Positions 11,701-22,146 of a DNA stretch of 64,000 bases are shown piece by piece. The stretch comes from Cordylochernes scorpioides. Taxonomy: Eukaryota; Arthropoda; Arachnida; Pseudoscorpiones; Chernetidae. Below the pieces are notes generated by a model, which saw only the letters and a list, made by a program, of their open reading frames with translations, searched no databases and had not been told where the DNA came from. The stretch's first letter is position 1. Each line of letters begins with the position of its first letter. Where the stretch lies: positions 23,394,116-23,458,115 of the forward strand of contig CP092879.1 of NCBI GenBank assembly GCA_030710605.1, read 5' to 3'. The translations under genes were made by a program, and so were the position numbers.

Positions 11701-11984
11701 CCATCTCAGAGCGAACTGTCCCTAATAATCGAATCCCGTGCTTTGACACTATTCTTAGTAAACTAACGAGACGTTCCCCAAAATGCTTTTTTATTAGAAG
11801 GCGGACATGTGGTCGACAAGGAGTTTGATCTTACTAGCTAACTTTATTTTTCTCTTCTTATACTCCCAATGCAGATTATCTTTATCCAAATATTTCAACA
11901 AGATATATTTTTCGATATGTAAAGATATTACATATATACATATTGAAAACAAAGTTGGCATTCCTGACCCCTTACATGAGCATT

Positions 11985-12066
11985 TTAGATGGCAGACCGC
12001 CATTTAGTGTAACAAAATAAACTGAACGTTGGTTTAGCTTGTTCCAAAGATATTTGGCCAACCCAA
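11985..12066 (+). repeat. Dispersed SINE-sized repeat, truncated copy
   Basis: It shares GATGGCAGACCGCCATTTAG, ATAAACTGAACGTTGG and TATTTGGCCAACCCAA with the copies at 8120-8285 and 25607-25777, and ends after the first 80 bases of the repeat. Confidence 0.5.
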
Positions 12067-12600
12067 GCCTGTTGAAGGACGTTATTATATTATTATATTA
12101 AGCTTGCCGAGTTTATATAGCTTCAATAAAGAATCTCGTTTTTTTCGTTAGCTTTTATTCCTTCTTAGAAACATTAATTATATTAAAGGAGAGTGAGAGA
12201 GCACATTGTGAAGTTTATGCTTTTATTTGGATCCTATATATTCACCAGAACCGGATAGTTCAGATAATTACATTTTACCTACAACAAATTCACTCAGCAA
12301 GAATAAGATTCTTTAAAAAATTGAGGACGTTTTTGAAGCTATTGATATTCAGGCATATATCTCCTATTGTGGAAAATCACTCTTATTTTACTATACCAAA
12401 TGAACATTCTTACTCTAAGGGCATCACAGGTTTCCACATGTAGAACTAGGTTTAACATTTTCACTTACAATGTACTACAGCTCTGTTTGGTTACTTGCAC
12501 TGACTGGTCGGGTGGGAGTTTTAGTAGAATCGAGGATCATTGAAGCAATTTTTTTTATCGGTAAAAATTCCCAATGTGCTTAGGTCAGGTGTCAGTGATG
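12067..12600. other. Mostly unassigned; possible decayed mariner C-terminus
   Basis: Around 12225-12400 the plus strand reads DPIYSPEPDSSDNYILP followed later by KIEDVFEAID. This faintly recalls the mariner YSPDLAPSDY...EV..A.. region. The match is weak and interrupted by stops. The rest is A/T-rich with nothing recognised. Confidence 0.25.
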
Positions 12601-12840
12601 GTCGGTTGGTACTTCATCTACCCCACCTACCCCTGTATAGCACTAGAGGTTCACAGCTAAGAAGGAATAAATACATGGAAGGGCGGTTGTAGAATAAAAT
12701 AGCAATAAATTGTATTCTTGTTGCGTCTCTTCTTCCTACTGCACGATCTAATAAATTGAATTCCTTCCTCGTCCATTGATTGTTTGGGATTTGAACCCTC
12801 CACGCAACCCGCTTTATCACATTAACTGGCGTTCGGAAAA
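12601..12840 (-). repeat. tRNA-like SINE candidate
   Basis: On the minus strand a B-box-like GGGTTCAAATCCC (about 12786-12798) lies about 30 bases after an A-box-like AGTTAATGTGATAAAGC, followed by roughly 180 bases without coding content. This is the layout of a tRNA-derived SINE. The 3' tail is not clear. Confidence 0.4.
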
Positions 12841-13345
12841 TAATATCGATGCAATTTTTTTTTTATTTCCGTTTTAACATTAACTTTTTTTTTTATTTCC
12901 GTTTTAACATTTTTTTTCTAAACAAACAACTACTGGAAATGTTTAAGATAATGGTTGCCTGGCCGACATTCGTATTTCTAAAGTAATAGATACTTCGTCC
13001 AGATAAAACTTCTATCTGGCCGAAGTGTCTAATATTTTAGAAAAATTGAATAATTTATTTTTTTATTTATCTTAACAAATCACTATTCATCGCTAGCTTT
13101 GGTACGAAGGAATAATCCATTTTGCGCAAGCAATGTAATATCCAGACAAAAGGCAGATCGGTGTTCATGGCCTTCCACCTCAATTAGTATACCAGCGATT
13201 GAAGAAAGACCAAAGTTTTCGATGCAGTGAAATTCTGGGAAGTTACTCGCATTTCTAAAGATTCCTGGCCACATAAGCGATGTTTACAGCCCCAAAATGT
13301 TTAGAGACGATTCTGACGTATTAGACGTTAGCTTGGTTTGGCCAA
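12841..13345. other. Short direct repeat, short hairpin and an unassigned frame
   Basis: A T-run plus ATTTCCGTTTTAACATT is repeated twice in tandem at 12857-12912. A small hairpin (ACTTCGTCCAGATA with TATCTGGCCGAAGT) sits at 12989-13031. A 63-codon minus-strand frame at 13083-13274 has balanced composition but no recognised domain. Confidence 0.45.
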
Positions 13346-14460
13346 AATACACTGCTGGCCACCTAAATTTGCAACACCAAGAAAGACAAGAGATATCACA
13401 ACAAAATTTATTTGTAGATAACTAGTTGATCAAGTATCAAATGGTTAAATTTATAGACTTCTTCGAAGTGTAGTTCCTGCCAGAATCTTTAGCCAGAGTA
13501 GCCATTGTTGGAGATCACCGCTGCCACACGCCTCGGCATCGATCCAAAGAGACTTTGGATGTGTTCTTGGGGTACAGCAGACCAAGCAGCTTCAACAGGT
13601 TGCCAAAGTTTATCTGGTGTGGCAGCTGGGTATGTAATCTGGGTCAATCGTTGAACAACCATGGACCACATGTTTTCTATCGTCAAAAGTTCCGGAGAGC
13701 GAGCCAGCCAGCAATTCAATCTGGCAATTGACGAAGAACCTTTGGAAAATGCGTGCCACGTGTGGTCGCGCATTATCCTGTTGAAATATGGCTGTGGGCA
13801 AGCCCTGAAGGTAAGGAAAGAAAACTGGCTTCAACACTTCGGAAATGTAGCGTTGGCTGTTTAAAGTACCGGCAATGCGTACTAGAGAAGTACGAGAGTG
13901 ATATCCAATACCGCCCCTTAGTATAATACCCGGTGCACCACCAGTTGTTCAGCATTCTCTCTCCACGGTGTCTCCAGACTCGAATCCGAACATCGTGTTG
14001 TTGCAGACAGAAGAGTGACTCGTCAGTAAAGACAATTTCATTCCATTCTGCCGTCCACATCCTTCTTTCATCGCATCAACGGCGGCTAAGACGTCTGTGG
14101 TTCTGCGTCAAGGGTAGACGAAGCAATGTAGGTCTTGCGGACAGACCACTTTGTTGTAAACGGCGTCGAATGGTACGTGCAGACACTGGATGATGCGTTA
14201 CAGACACGTTACAGAATGTGCTGTGCTACAGTTCGTGATGTGACTGAGCGATCTGTCACTGCCGTGCGCACAATTTGCCTGTCAGCACGTGAAATGGTGC
14301 ACTGAGGTGGCTGCGATCGAACACGTCGGTCCGTCGTACCTTCCTGCATCCAGCGAAAACATATCCGTATTACAGTGTTTGGTTTCGTTCAACACGACTA
14401 CCGATTTCCCTGAAAGATAATCCACAATTTCGGTAGTCCACTATCCTTCTTCTTTCGAAT
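13346..14460 (-). pseudogene. Tc1-like transposase, frameshifted
   Basis: Translating the minus strand in several frames gives a recognisable Tc1-family DD34E transposase. The segment around 14050-13980 reads WTAEWNEIVFTDESLFC (first Asp). About 13800 reads IFQQDNARPHVARI (second Asp). About 13700-13500 reads ARSPELLTIENMWSMV (catalytic Glu) and then PQEHIQSLFGSMPRRVAAVI. The three catalytic motifs lie in different frames, so several frameshifts separate them, and the N-terminal part (14060-14340) is full of stops. The 3' end has a TIR-like CTGGCCACCTAAATTTGC near 13352. The opposite TIR was not found. It is inactive. Confidence 0.85.
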
Positions 14461-14823
14461 TTGGTTACTTGATCAAAGGTTTATCGCTGTTTTCTACGAA
14501 GCATAATTGATCGTTAAAAAAAAACACAAGAAAAACACAATTGCCGAACTTGAAATCGTCGAAATCTCCAAGCCTTAAATAGTGCTTTGAAGTGGAGCCA
14601 CAGGCGCGCGTGATGTGCGTTTGCGCTGAAATTCTAATCATTTGCATATCTCACCTCCCAAGACGTTTAATATTTGCAATCGTTAGAATTTTCGTCTTCC
14701 TTCCTGATTCCTTTTAATAGCTTTTCTATCAAAAATTATTCTATATAGGCCAAGATGCTATATATTGGATTTGGAACTCTCATTCCTCTATAAAATGGTT
14801 CATCATGTATGTTTTTCCTGGAC
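14461..14823. other. Unassigned stretch beyond the Tc1 remnant
   Basis: It may include the lost 5' end of the Tc1 element (TTGCAAATATTAAACG on the minus strand near 14660). No terminal repeat could be matched. Otherwise there are no recognised features. Confidence 0.35.
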
Positions 14824-16045
14824 ACAAAAGATAATAAAATAAAAGGATTCAAAAGCGCGAATGTTTCTTTTATACATAAAACGAACTTCTACTGTCCTTA
14901 CTGCGATGAAAAAATATATTGGGAGGGCTTGGCTCATCAGTGGTGAATCCTCCCAGCGGTTTCGCCAATTTAATCCACCTGACCGCTTCTCAGAGCTCTA
15001 ATACTGTATTGGATCATTCTGCTTTTATATGCTACACTGAAGGATGGAATCTTTGAAATGGTTTTCAAGTAAACTATGGACATAAGCTTATAGGACAGTA
15101 GAATTACATTCAAATATTTTCTTCGAGCAATGTTCTTCAGCAAACTATAAAGACAAGGCCATTAGGGATAAATTAACACAAAGCAATAACGCGCCATCTA
15201 TACATATAAAATAAAAGGATTCAAAAGCGCGAATGTTTCTTTTATACATAAAACGAACTTCTACTGTCCTTACTGCGATGAAAAAATATATTGGGAGGGC
15301 TTGGCTCATCAGTGGTGAACCCTCCCAGCGGTTTCGCCAATTTAATCCATCAGATCGCTTCTCATAGCTCTAATATTGTATTGGATCATTCTGCTTTTAT
15401 ATGCTACACTGAAGGATGGAATCTTTGAAATGGTTTTCAAGTGAACTATGGACATAAGCTTATAGGACAGTAGAATTACATTCAAATATTTGCTTCGAGC
15501 AATGTTCTTCAGCAAACTATAAAGACAAGGCCATTAGGGATAAATTAACACAAAGCAATAACGCGCCATCTATACATATAAAATAAAAGGATTCAAAAGC
15601 GCGAATGTTTCTTTTATACATAAAACGAACTTCTACTGTCCTTACTGCGATGAAAAAATATATTGGGAGGGCTTGGCTCATCAGTGGTGAACCCTCCCAG
15701 CGGTTTCGCCAATTTAATCCACCAGACCGCTTCTCAGAGTCTATAAGCTTATGTCTATAGTTTGCTTGAAAACCATTTCAAAGATTCCATCCTTCAGTGT
15801 AGCATATAAAAGCAGAATGATCCAATACAGTATTAGAGCTCTGAGAAGCGGTCTGGTGGATTAAATTGGCGAAACCGCTGGGAGGGTTCACCACTGATGA
15901 GCCAAGCCCTCCCAATATATTTTTTCATCGCAGTAAGGACAGTAGAAGTTCGTTTTATGTATAAAAGAAACATTCGCGCTTTTGAATCCTTTTATTCTAT
16001 ATGTATAGATGGCGCGTTATTGCTTTGTGTTAACAAAAGATAATA
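14824..16045. repeat. Composite of tandem and inverted 371-bp units with 13-bp flanking repeats
   Basis: Two direct units of 371-373 bp begin at about 14841 and 15214 (marker AAAAGGATTCAAAAGCGCG). A third, truncated unit at 15585 is followed at about 15740-16032 by an inverted copy, forming a long hairpin. Unit ends carry AAAGCAATAACGCGCCATC. The whole block is flanked by ACAAAAGATAATA at 14824-14836 and 16033-16045, consistent with a target-site duplication. Tandem plus inverted terminal units with a long target duplication are typical of Penelope-like element remnants. No reverse transcriptase is present. Related short pieces occur at 7670-7860 and 27180-27341. Confidence 0.75.
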
Positions 16046-17108
16046 GCTTTGTAAAATTTATACAAATGTGAACACTTCTTTATTCAAAGACATTATCGTT
16101 TGTAATGATTCGAAATATTTATTGCCGTTGAATTTCATTCAATTTGTCTCTCGTACTTTAACAGGGCAAAGGCCTAATTTACCTGAGATTTCAAATAACA
16201 AGACGTACGACAGGAGTACAAATCTGTGTTCGGATTTTCCCAAACATTCGTTATATAAGCCTTAATCCTCCAACTGAATTCTCCATGGAATTGTATCGGC
16301 TAATGGTTCCCCAATTCTGAATATTTAAACCTATGATATCCCTTCATAGAATATTTATATTTATTACATTAAATAAAACTGTAAAAAGTCATTTAGTTTA
16401 AATAGTTAGAAAATAGTTTTTAATTTTAATTTTAAATATTCATCTTTTAATTTCGCCTTTTTCAAATATCAAAATTAGCGGTGTTATAGCGATTATAAAT
16501 ATTTGCTAAGTATATATTTTCTCTAGAATTATTTTTTAAATATATGATAATATATAGGCAGGCACGCGAAAACATGCAAATTATAATTGAGAATATTATA
16601 TAAAGATATGTATAATTTTTTAATATAATAGTATGATTTAAATATTGGTTTATTATATACTAATTATCATTAAATATATTTAGAAAATAGTTTTTCTCTC
16701 TCTGAAATGAATTACTCTCCGTTCTGTAGAATTAATTACAATGGGAAATTTTCATTTGAAAACATTCAAGATTTTAAAAATCAGAAAGGAACGTCTCATA
16801 GATGACGTCTAGCTTTAACGTTTATTTTGACGGGAGAGAGGTGACCTTTGTCTTTTTTGATCAATAGGCTCTCGGCAAAATTTCAATCCTATTCAAATGC
16901 AGTTGTAATAAACAATACATCATATTAGAAACTTCGTAGTACGTATTTGCGATATATAGGAATTATATTCAACAGAAATTACAAATATATCTAAATGCTG
17001 TTTATGTCTCACGCAACAGTTCTCAGAGATTAGCCAGTTGAATCCATTCTATTTATATATAGGCTTCTTCGGATTATCTTTAGATCAAATCATTCAAGGC
17101 TATTTTTT
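16046..17108. other. AT-rich stretch without recognised features
   Basis: About 1 kb of A/T-rich DNA. The 65-codon plus-strand frame at 16068-16265 shows no motif. No inverted repeat or RNA gene was seen. Confidence 0.55.
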
Positions 17109-17245
17109 GTACAAATATATTTTTTTATTTCTCAAGCTTTCGATATTATCAGCCCTTCGGCGGGGAAACACACTAGCTCGAGTTTGTGAGATGATTCCAT
17201 CGAAGGGCTTATGCGTCCGAAAGCTTGAGGAATAAAATTATACAA
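17109..17245. repeat. Fold-back with GAAGGG/CCGAAAGCTT motif
   Basis: The left arm 17109-17159 (TTTCTCAAGCTTTCG, then CAGCCCTTCG) pairs with 17201-17245 (CGAAGGGCTTATGCGTCCG, AAAGCTTGAGGAATAAAA). The spacer GGGGAAACACACTAGC also occurs in the half copy at 19538-19606. It is a member of the motif family described for 20488-20857. Confidence 0.65.
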
Positions 17246-17949
17246 GAAACTTAGACCTGGATACTTGATTGATTTTACTGAAATATAAATAATGGGGAAG
17301 AAATTTTATACGGAGATATATTATTGAAAATAATCAATTAATATTGCTACATGAGAGGTAGCAATGCGTATATTTATTAGAGCTATAAAATGAATGGGCT
17401 ACCTATCTAAAAAACGGCTCTAGTCTGGCTATATAACCTTAAGATGAGACAAATGAGAGCAATTTCGATCAGAAATTCCAGAATAATGAACAACGATAAC
17501 ATTTTTGGATATTTCCTCGTTGGTAGAGCACCTCTACTCTTAGCCAAAGTAACGGTGTGGCAATGATATACACATTTGTATAATGTGAGAGACCGCTGAA
17601 TAAACACATCTTGTTGCTCTTCGAGGTGTTCGTTAGTGTAAGGTCGGTTAAGATATAAATATGTCAGTTTTTATTATTAAAAAGTGTTCGCTTATTAGAT
17701 AGAGCGCTCAATCGAGAGTATTGTAGCACGACGTGTAGTTTGAAAGCTCTTATATAAACCGTTAGTGTGTTCATAGGTCTATACGTAGAATGTGAACAAA
17801 ATATTACGTTTTTCAAAAAACAAATAAGAAATGTTTGTAGAGAAGAACACGTACTATTTGAAGAATATAAACACTTTACCGTATAAAAACAAAACCCGTT
17901 ATGAAACAAAGGGATACAAACACCGAACGAACTTTCTTTATAACCCATT
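17246..17949. other. Unassigned stretch upstream of the minisatellite
   Basis: No recognised gene. A tRNA A-box-like TCGTTGGTAGAGCAC occurs at 17518 without a matching B box. Confidence 0.45.
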
Positions 17950-19060
17950 AGGTGTATATAGTGTGTAATAGGTGTATATAGTGTGTAATAGGTGTATATA
18001 GTGTGTACACAGGTGTATATAGTGTGTAATAGGTGTATATAGTGTGTAATAGGTGTATATAGTGTGTACACAGGTGTATATAGTGTGTAATAGGTGTATA
18101 TAGTGTGTACACAGGTGTATATAGTGTGTAATAGGTGTATATAGTGTGTACACAGGTGTATATAGTGTGTAATAGGTGTATATAGTGTGTACACAGGTGT
18201 ATATAGTGTGTAATAGGTGTATATAGTGTGTACACAGGTGTATATAGTGTGTAATAGGTGTATATAGTGTGTACACAGGTGTATATAGTGTGTAATAGGT
18301 GTATATAGTGTGTACACAGGTGTATATAGTGTGTAATAGGTGTATATAGTGTGTACACAGGTGTATATAGTGTGTAATAGGTGTATATAGTGTGTACACA
18401 GGTGTATATAGTGTGTAATAGGTATATATAGTGTGTACACAGGTGTATATAGTGTGTAATAGGTGTATATAGTGTGTACACAGGTGTATATAGTGTGTAA
18501 TAGGTGTATATAGTGTGTACACAGGTGTATATAGTGTGTAATAGGTGTATATAGTGTGTACACAGGTGTATATAGTGTGTAATAGGTATATATAGTGTGT
18601 ACACAGGTGTATATAGTGTGTAATAGGTGTATATAGTGTGTACACAGGTGTATATAGTGTGTAATAGGTATATATAGTGTGTACACAGGTGTATATAGTG
18701 TGTAATAGGTGTATATAGTGTGTACACAGGTGTATATAGTGTGTAATAGGTGTATATAGTGTGTACACAGGTGTATATAGTGTGTAATAGGTATATATAG
18801 TGTGTACACAGGTGTATATAGTGTGTAATAGGTGTATATAGTGTGTACACAGGTGTATATAGTGTGTAATAGGTGTATATAGTGTGTACACAGGTGTATA
18901 TAGTGTGTAATAGGTATATATAGTGTGTACACAGGTGTATATAGTGTGTAATAGGTGTATATAGTGTGTACACAGGTGTATATAGTGTGTAATAGGTGTA
19001 TATAGTGTGTACACAGGTGTATATAGTGTGTAATAGGTGTATATAGTGTGTACACAGGTA
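17950..19060. repeat. 41-bp minisatellite built from 20-bp and 21-bp subunits
   Basis: The unit alternates AGGTGTATATAGTGTGTAAT (20 bp) and the same sequence ending ACAC (21 bp), giving a 41-bp period and about 27 periods. The left end has extra 20-bp subunits, and the right end decays after 19055. A G-to-A variant (AGGTATATATAG) recurs at 18420, 18584, 18666, 18789 and 18912, always a multiple of 41 bp apart, which marks segmental amplification. The minus strand lacks stops in all three frames, so frames of about 375-463 codons appear. They are a consequence of the repeat and not evidence of protein. Confidence 0.97.
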
Positions 19061-19537
19061 TACACAGGTATACATAGCGTGTAGATAGCTGTACGTGAGC
19101 TTAAAAAATTTTCAAATTCAAAGATTCAGAAAGACATAAAATGATTTTAAAATTTCATTATCGAGCTTTTTAATATCCCTTTGAAATTTGTATCTTGTGA
19201 AGACCGACAATGGGTTACTAAATCGTTTTAGTCGATATGTTAGAATTTTTATAAGAATGTCATTTATTATTACCAAGGTAATCGCTCAGAGAGGAGAATA
19301 CTAATCAGGTCGCTTCTCAGAGAGTTTAGGATATCTAAATAAATTAAGAAAACCAACTATACGAAGTTAGATTATTTTACCTGAATGACATGTTATAAGT
19401 CATATAACCAAACATTATAAAATAGGAAATTCTTATAATAATCAATCAATGAAATCACATTTACGTGCAAGGTTTGATACTTAAGAACAAAAACACCTAA
19501 TAGTTTAATAAGATCAATAAAGAATCCAGGACTAAGT
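19061..19537. other. Unassigned AT-rich stretch
   Basis: It begins with degenerate minisatellite remnants (AGGTATACACAGGTATACA), then A/T-rich sequence without recognised features. Confidence 0.5.
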
Positions 19538-19606
19538 TTCTTGTACAATTTTTTCCTCAATATTTCTGACATATCAGCCCTTCGACGGAGTAACACACTA
19601 ACTAGC
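19538..19606 (+). repeat. Half copy of the 17109-17245 fold-back
   Basis: It shares CTTGTACAATTTTTTCCTC, ATATCAGCCCTTCG and GGAGTAACACACTA with the left arm and spacer of the element at 17109. The right arm is absent. Confidence 0.55.
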
Positions 19607-19799
19607 TAAACGCCAACATTTAGGATATATATTGATATACAAATTCTCAATATTATTATTATTTACATAATTTAACACTATACATATAATGTTGAATACC
19701 TATTCAATGGTTATAAATTCCTTTAAAAATCACATAAATAATAATATATCAAATAAAAAATCTATTCCAGTTTGATTTCCGAGTGACTGCTTCTGAATC

Positions 19800-20030
19800 A
19801 CATCATTCTAAGATCCAACAAAGACGTCCCAATAAAAAACTAAACCTTTGCCCAATCGAAGTAAGGAATATCCTTTTTCGAATTTCTTGTCTCCTATCAT
19901 CAGAACCACGGCAATAGTTCCAATTTGCCGTTCCTTTAGATCTCTTTGATGTTTACTGATATAACTGAGGAGATATTGTGTGTCGTTTCTCTGAATAATA
20001 TTGTCACAGTAATGAAGGTGACACGTTTGG
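19800..20030 (-). pseudogene. Possible BEL/Pao-type integrase C-terminal fragment
   Basis: A roughly 60-codon open stretch on the minus strand reads RNDTQYLLSYISKHQRDLK, then IGTIAVVLMIGDKKFEK and LLRLGKGLVF. This recalls the region of BEL/Pao polyproteins just after the integrase core (a .EYL..L..R.KW....GD.VL....W.LG pattern). The similarity is only pattern-level, and a stop follows at GS*. There is no adjacent LTR. It could instead be an exon of an unrelated gene. Confidence 0.3.
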
Positions 20031-20487
20031 GTAGAATAAAATGATAATTTATTAGATGACTTTAAATAGTTAAATAGTTTGAGGGATAAAAAAGGAAGAG
20101 ATAAACTAAGTTAAATGGATAAAAACAATTATAAATTAAGGAAGTAATATATCGGCTACGATCCCAAGATAGGGGCTAATGTTTACAAACTTCGCGCCTA
20201 GCGCGCGCCACCTATCGGGGCTTAGGTACATAACACTCGCCAAGCTGCCGATGTATTATTTACATTTACAGGCTACGTACATTTTTGGTTATGGCAATAT
20301 GATAGTTAGTGCTTTATCAGTTGATTGGTAGTAATTCACATCGTTGGACAAATACGTATTCTAAGTGTCTTCGTGTTATCCCTCTATTTGACATTAGACT
20401 TAAATACATTCATTTGTTCAAAATCGATATATACTATACAATGCACAATTATAATAGTGTAATATTCAATTTATGTATCATTGAATT
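20031..20487. other. Unassigned stretch
   Basis: It includes a short GC-rich block (CGCGCCTAGCGCGCGCC near 20195) within A/T-rich DNA. No gene was recognised. Confidence 0.45.
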
Positions 20488-20857
20488 GTAAAAGGGAGAT
20501 CAAGAGGAAAGTGGTGAGTTTCTTTATTGAGCTGTACACAAGCTTTCGGACGTCACCCGTCCTTCATCAGGTGTTGACATGAATAAGAAGGAGATGCTAT
20601 ATTTATAAGCGACAGTTTAAAAGTATTAAAAATATTAAAAACAATCTGATGCACGCCCGCGAGAGCACATGCTAATAACAAAATGCATCAGTGCATCAGA
20701 TTGTTTTTAATATTTTTAATACTTTTAAACTGTCGCTTATAAATATAGCATCTCCTTCTTATTCATGTCAACACCTGATGAAGGACGGGTGACGTCCGAA
20801 AGCTTGTGTACAGCTCAATAAAGAAACTCACCACTTTCCTCTTGATCTCCCTTTTAC
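20488..20857. repeat. 370-bp fold-back with 167-bp perfect arms
   Basis: Arm 20488-20654 and arm 20691-20857 appear to be perfect reverse complements around a 36-base spacer (GCCCGCGAGAGCACATGC...). Each arm carries CCTGATGAAGGACGG...GTCCGAAAGCTT and then CTCAATAAAGAAACTCACC. Perfect arms suggest recent formation or gene conversion. The motif layout resembles the ends of Penelope-like elements, which in other animals carry hammerhead ribozymes. No protein frame is present. Confidence 0.9.
20774..20816 (+). ncRNA. Hammerhead-ribozyme-like motif (incomplete)
   Basis: It contains CTGATGA (20775-20781), a 5-bp helix II (GGACG 20783-20787 with CGTCC 20793-20797), GAAA (20798-20801), a helix III possibility (AGCT 20801-20804 with AGCT 20812-20815) and C at 20816 in the cleavage position. 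Against it: there is an extra A between CTGATGA and helix II, and the bases 5' of CTGATGA do not pair with the bases after 20816, so helix I is missing. The inverted copy lies in the other arm. It may be a degenerate or dimer-dependent hammerhead, or only a conserved PLE end. Confidence 0.25.
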
Positions 20858-21775
20858 ACTTCAAACGTGGCTATATCTCTTCTACCGTATCATTGAATTA
20901 TTTATGTTGAATATTCTGTGGTCTTGATGATTCAGAAATATCCAGAAGTTACCTCTCTGTTTTTGTAAATTAAATTGATCCTTCCTTTTGAGATTTTATC
21001 TCTGAAGACTCTCTATAAAATATTTATCTTATATTATTGATAAGTGTTGAGTCAAATAATTACCCTACAATATATAAAAAATATTGCTTTTTGATATTCA
21101 GATAACCACTCTAACACATTTTTTACGTGGTTGATTGGAAACTGATTCAATTTCAAACGTTTTGTTGAATATACTTATATTTGTTACTTTTTCGTGCATC
21201 TAGATGGAAAGGCAATGTAATCTGTATGTAAGCGTTAGGAATAAATATATATATTGCCACGTTTTTATTTTTAAAACGCTAATTTTAGTTTAGTAAAACT
21301 TTATTTTTAAAGTTTATTATTTTAAAAGTGAAATGTTTGTTAATGAAATAGACATTTTGCCTAAACTCATTTATTGCTGCTTTCTTTTACAAGCCATTTG
21401 TTTATGTCTATTTTTACATATCGTTTTTATTGAGTTTTTACTAATTTAGTATGTACATCATTGACTTTTGATGAATGAGAAAAAGAAATTGAAAATAAAC
21501 ATATGAAAAATTAAAGTAACATTTTAAAGGAAATTATGTACAATTGAAAATTGTTTTTGTAACGTCTCAATATATATATTTTTTAAATCGTCCCTTGTTC
21601 CTTTACAAAGAAAGCATTCATTTAAACTATAGAGCAAGTGAAGTATTGACTTTATTTTATCATGTTATTACGAAAACACATCTTCAGGCCGTGTACCTGA
21701 ACTTTAAAAAATGGCTTGCGTCATCAATCAGATTATGAATATTCACCAAAATTATAATAAGTTTAAAGTTCCAAA
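20858..21775. other. AT-rich stretch without recognised features
   Basis: About 900 bases of A/T-rich sequence. The 64-codon frame at 21544-21738 has no motif. Confidence 0.5.
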
Positions 21776-22146
21776 TGTATATAAACTTCAACGCGCTAGC
21801 ATTGTGGCGATCATGCAATCTTACATAAGACAATAAAGTTTAAAAGAGAGTCAGCTACGATCCAAGCAAAACTCAAGTAAGAATCGTCGAGATTACATCG
21901 GACAAAACGTATATTTCCTAAATTATCACGTAGACCCTTTTCGGGGATCGACTACAAGTCATTAGTGAGTTTACGACCAACCGCTGGGCGACCAACATCT
22001 CTCATATCAGACCATCTTGGACCTTATCCGTGTCGTTGGTCTCTGGCCTTTCTTAGGTGCCATCCAAACTGTCTCGTCCTTTATGTAGTAGCCCTAGACG
22101 CCTAAAACCACTGGGACCCATGACTGCTAATTCTTGTGGTACGACA
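21776..22146 (-). mobile_element. Solo LTR-like repeat, copy 1
   Basis: On the minus strand it starts TGTCGTACCACAA and ends TATATACA, and it aligns with 37849-38199 over its length (GACCCATGACTG, AAGGTCCAAG, GTCGTAAACTCACTAA, ATTGTCTTAT). TG...CA ends and an AATAAA-type signal (in the other copy, CTCAATAAACC) suggest a short LTR. The 5' flanks of both copies are TATATA and no clear target duplication exists, so the boundaries could be off by several bases. Confidence 0.5.

Noticed and set aside
15890..15930. CTGATGA in the 371-bp repeat as a hammerhead
   Set aside because: GAAA lies upstream in the wrong arrangement, only 19 bases separate the boxes, and the only strong stem (GGGAGGG/CCCTCCC) does not fit a hammerhead.
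17505..17570. tRNA gene suggested by TCGTTGGTAGAGCAC
   Set aside because: No B box at the right distance and no cloverleaf.
17664..19075. Three overlapping minus-strand frames of 375-463 codons (HYIHLCTHYIHL-type repeats)
   Set aside because: They are translations of the 41-bp minisatellite in all three frames. Period 41 and lack of minus-strand stops explain them fully.
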